From a virus: 21,436 nt of DNA. A program made the position numbers and the translations under genes. The notes beneath the pieces were generated by a model that saw nothing but the letters and a program-made list of their open reading frames with translations, did no database searches and was not told where the DNA came from. Location: positions 1-21,436 of the IMG/VR virus record IMGVR_UViG_3300006752_000287, one strand, 5' to 3'. Shown here piece after piece: positions 20,035 through 21,436 of the stretch. Each line of letters begins with the position of its first letter. Position 1 is the stretch's first letter.

Positions 20035-21436
20035 TGGCAAAGGACTTAAGGACGTTTACCAAGGGTAAGATGAACAAGGAACTTGACGAACGTCTTGTTC
20101 CCGATGGCGAGTACACTGATGCATTGAATATCCGAGTCGGCTCTACCGAGGAGGATGAGATGGGTGTCATCGAGACTACGCTTGGCAACACACAGCTTAC
20201 CACCCTTCAAGTCCAAGACACACCCCTGAGCGCATCAGCTCGTTGTATCGGTGCGCTTGAGGACGGCTCAACAGAGACCCTCTATTGGTTTGTCCATGAC
20301 CCTGCGTTTACAGCGTCAAGCAACACGGGCAAGCTCGACCTTATTGTCTCGTTCAATACGAGCACTCAGGTTACCACATACCATGTCATCAGCATGGATG
20401 ACGGTGGTGGTGTCAAGACAACTCTGAACTTCAGCCCTGCGTATCTCATTACGGGTGTCAGCCTGATTGATGACCTCCTGTTCTTTACGGACGACTTCAA
20501 CCCGCCAAGGCGCATCAATGTTACGCGCACTTACGGTGAGCCAACGAGTGGTGATGTAGATACAGTTACTGATGATGAGCTTCTTGTCATCAAGAAAGCA
20601 CCCGTCAACTCTCCCTCTACTACTTCGAGCTTCAACAGCAACATCTCCTCTACGTTTATGGAGGAGAGGTTTATCTGCTTTGCTTACAGGTGGAGATATG
20701 ACGACAACGAATACTCGGCTACGTCGCAGTTTTCTACGCCTGTCTTTACGCCCAAGGCTTTTGACTTTACGCCTAAGAGCTACCTCAACGAGGGCTTCAT
20801 CAACAAGCACAACAACGCTACCATTACCTACAATACAGGTAGCAGTCTCGTTAAGGGAATTGACATCTTGTTTAAGGAGGCCAACGACAGCACCATTAAG
20901 GTTATCGAGAAGCTCGACAAGGCGAAGCTCGGCCTTCCTGACAACAACGACCTGACGTTCAACTTCAGCGACAGCAAAATCTTTACGATTCTGCCAAGCT
21001 CTGAGATTCTCAGGTTGTACGACAACGTACCCCTGTTGGCTCAGGCCCAAACGCTTATGGGCAACAGGCTTATGTACGGCAACTATCTTGAGGGCTATGA
21101 CCTTGTAGATAGCAGCGGCAATCCTACACGGCTTAACTACATCTGCACGCTGAAGGAGAACACGCTGTCTCAAGAAAACCTGTCTCCCTCCAATATCAAT
21201 GGAGCCGCAGTTACATACACCCTTCCACAAAGCGTATCGGGTGGTGTGGCCCAAACGGTGACGGATGGCAGGCAGCAGATTGACCTCGCTCCTTTCTGTG
21301 TTGACGGTCAGGGCAACAGCAGGCTTACGGCAGGCAGCGTCATGGAGTTTGAGTTTCAGATTTACGTAGATTCAAGCTCTACGCAAGAGGTGGGAACGGG
21401 GTCGTTCCCTTCGCAAGTGCCTCCGGGGACAAGTTC
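20034..21436 (+). CDS. Phage stabilisation/tail nozzle protein (partial, 3' end missing)
   Basis: The frame opens at ATG 20034, in a TAATG overlap, and has no stop before the window end, leaving 467 residues. It starts MAKDLRTFTKGKMNKELDER, followed by YTDALNIRVGSTEEDEMGVIE. The repeated blade-like pattern then includes TLYWFVHDP, LLFFTDDFNPPRRINVTR, RFICFAYRWRYDDNEYSATS and QAQTLMGNRLMYGNYLEGYD. This mixture of 'ALN.R....E.G.IE...GN' and '..N.PPR.iN' is the signature I remember for tail stabilisation or nozzle proteins (P22 gp10 / crAss-like tail protein type), often beta-propeller-like. It should form the lower tail below the connector. The full length cannot be judged. Confidence 0.78.
   Translation, partial: MAKDLRTFTKGKMNKELDERLVPDGEYTDALNIRVGSTEEDEMGVIETTLGNTQLTTLQVQDTPLSASARCIGALEDGSTETLYWFVHDPAFTASSNTGKLDLIVSFNTSTQVTTYHVISMDDGGGVKTTLNFSPAYLITGVSLIDDLLFFTDDFNPPRRINVTRTYGEPTSGDVDTVTDDELLVIKKAPVNSPSTTSSFNSNISSTFMEERFICFAYRWRYDDNEYSATSQFSTPVFTPKAFDFTPKSYLNEGFINKHNNATITYNTGSSLVKGIDILFKEANDSTIKVIEKLDKAKLGLPDNNDLTFNFSDSKIFTILPSSEILRLYDNVPLLAQAQTLMGNRLMYGNYLEGYDLVDSSGNPTRLNYICTLKENTLSQENLSPSNINGAAVTYTLPQSVSGGVAQTVTDGRQQIDLAPFCVDGQGNSRLTAGSVMEFEFQIYVDSSSTQEVGTGSFPSQVPPGTS

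Noticed and set aside
20316-21254. Long open frame of 312 codons on the - strand
   Set aside because: It lies wholly antisense to the well-supported tail protein gene, has no coupling, leader or promoter, and its product is a Val/Arg/Leu-rich string typical of an antisense shadow.
1-21436. CRISPR array, insertion sequence, integrase or attachment site
   Set aside because: No regularly spaced direct repeats, transposase, recombinase or tRNA-end sequence was seen; the window is continuous structural phage sequence, so nothing here shows a temperate lifestyle.

Overview
The window looks like the structural half of a double-stranded DNA tailed phage that infects a member of the Bacteroidota, probably a marine flavobacterium. 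All supported genes lie on the + strand and are packed with TAATG or ATGA overlaps. They include a large terminase, portal, scaffold and major capsid protein in the usual order. The host phylum is inferred from expression signals: ribosome binding sites of the Shine-Dalgarno type are absent, start codons follow A-rich leaders, and the intergenic gaps carry copies of TAnnTTTG, the -7 promoter element of Bacteroidota. A short-tailed (podovirus-like, distantly crAss-like) virion is a reasonable guess from the gene order and the long portal, but it is not proven.

Layout. (1) 1-1328: a run of very small proteins, mostly Lys-rich with a few Cys (one DUF5872/DUF6321-like), plus a 52-residue membrane protein. 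(2) 1331-3918: three tandem paralogous surface or spike-base-like proteins, a PKD plus BspA/DUF285-type adhesin, and a small acidic protein. (3) 3911-4993: a lysis cassette with a membrane/coiled-coil protein, a zinc amidase and a 3TM-type holin. (4) 5005-6869: a new promoter, then a coiled-coil protein, a fibre-like protein, a small conserved protein, a GroES-like barrel protein and a putative small terminase. (5) 6847-14168: large terminase, portal, scaffold and major capsid protein, ending in a 19-bp hairpin. (6) 14250-14999: a conserved protein of unknown role, then a terminator. (7) 15099-18090: nine tandem, strongly diverged ~100-residue paralogs. Eight lie between two near-identical terminator+promoter cassettes and the ninth follows the second. 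(8) 18134-21436: three tail-connector or tail proteins, the last cut by the window end.

How it fits together. The terminase pumps DNA through the portal into a capsid built by scaffold and capsid protein. The 18134-21436 proteins probably close the head and build the tail. The 1331-3692 proteins and perhaps the nine-paralog array dress the virion surface. The lysis cassette releases progeny. Transcription seems divided into at least six units by TAnnTTTG promoters; at two of these the start codon lies only 4 nt after the box, so the mRNA may be leaderless. The least explained parts are the nine-paralog array with its duplicated control cassettes, the promoter-leader motif AAATCTAAT used three times, and a module shared by proteins 17 kb apart.
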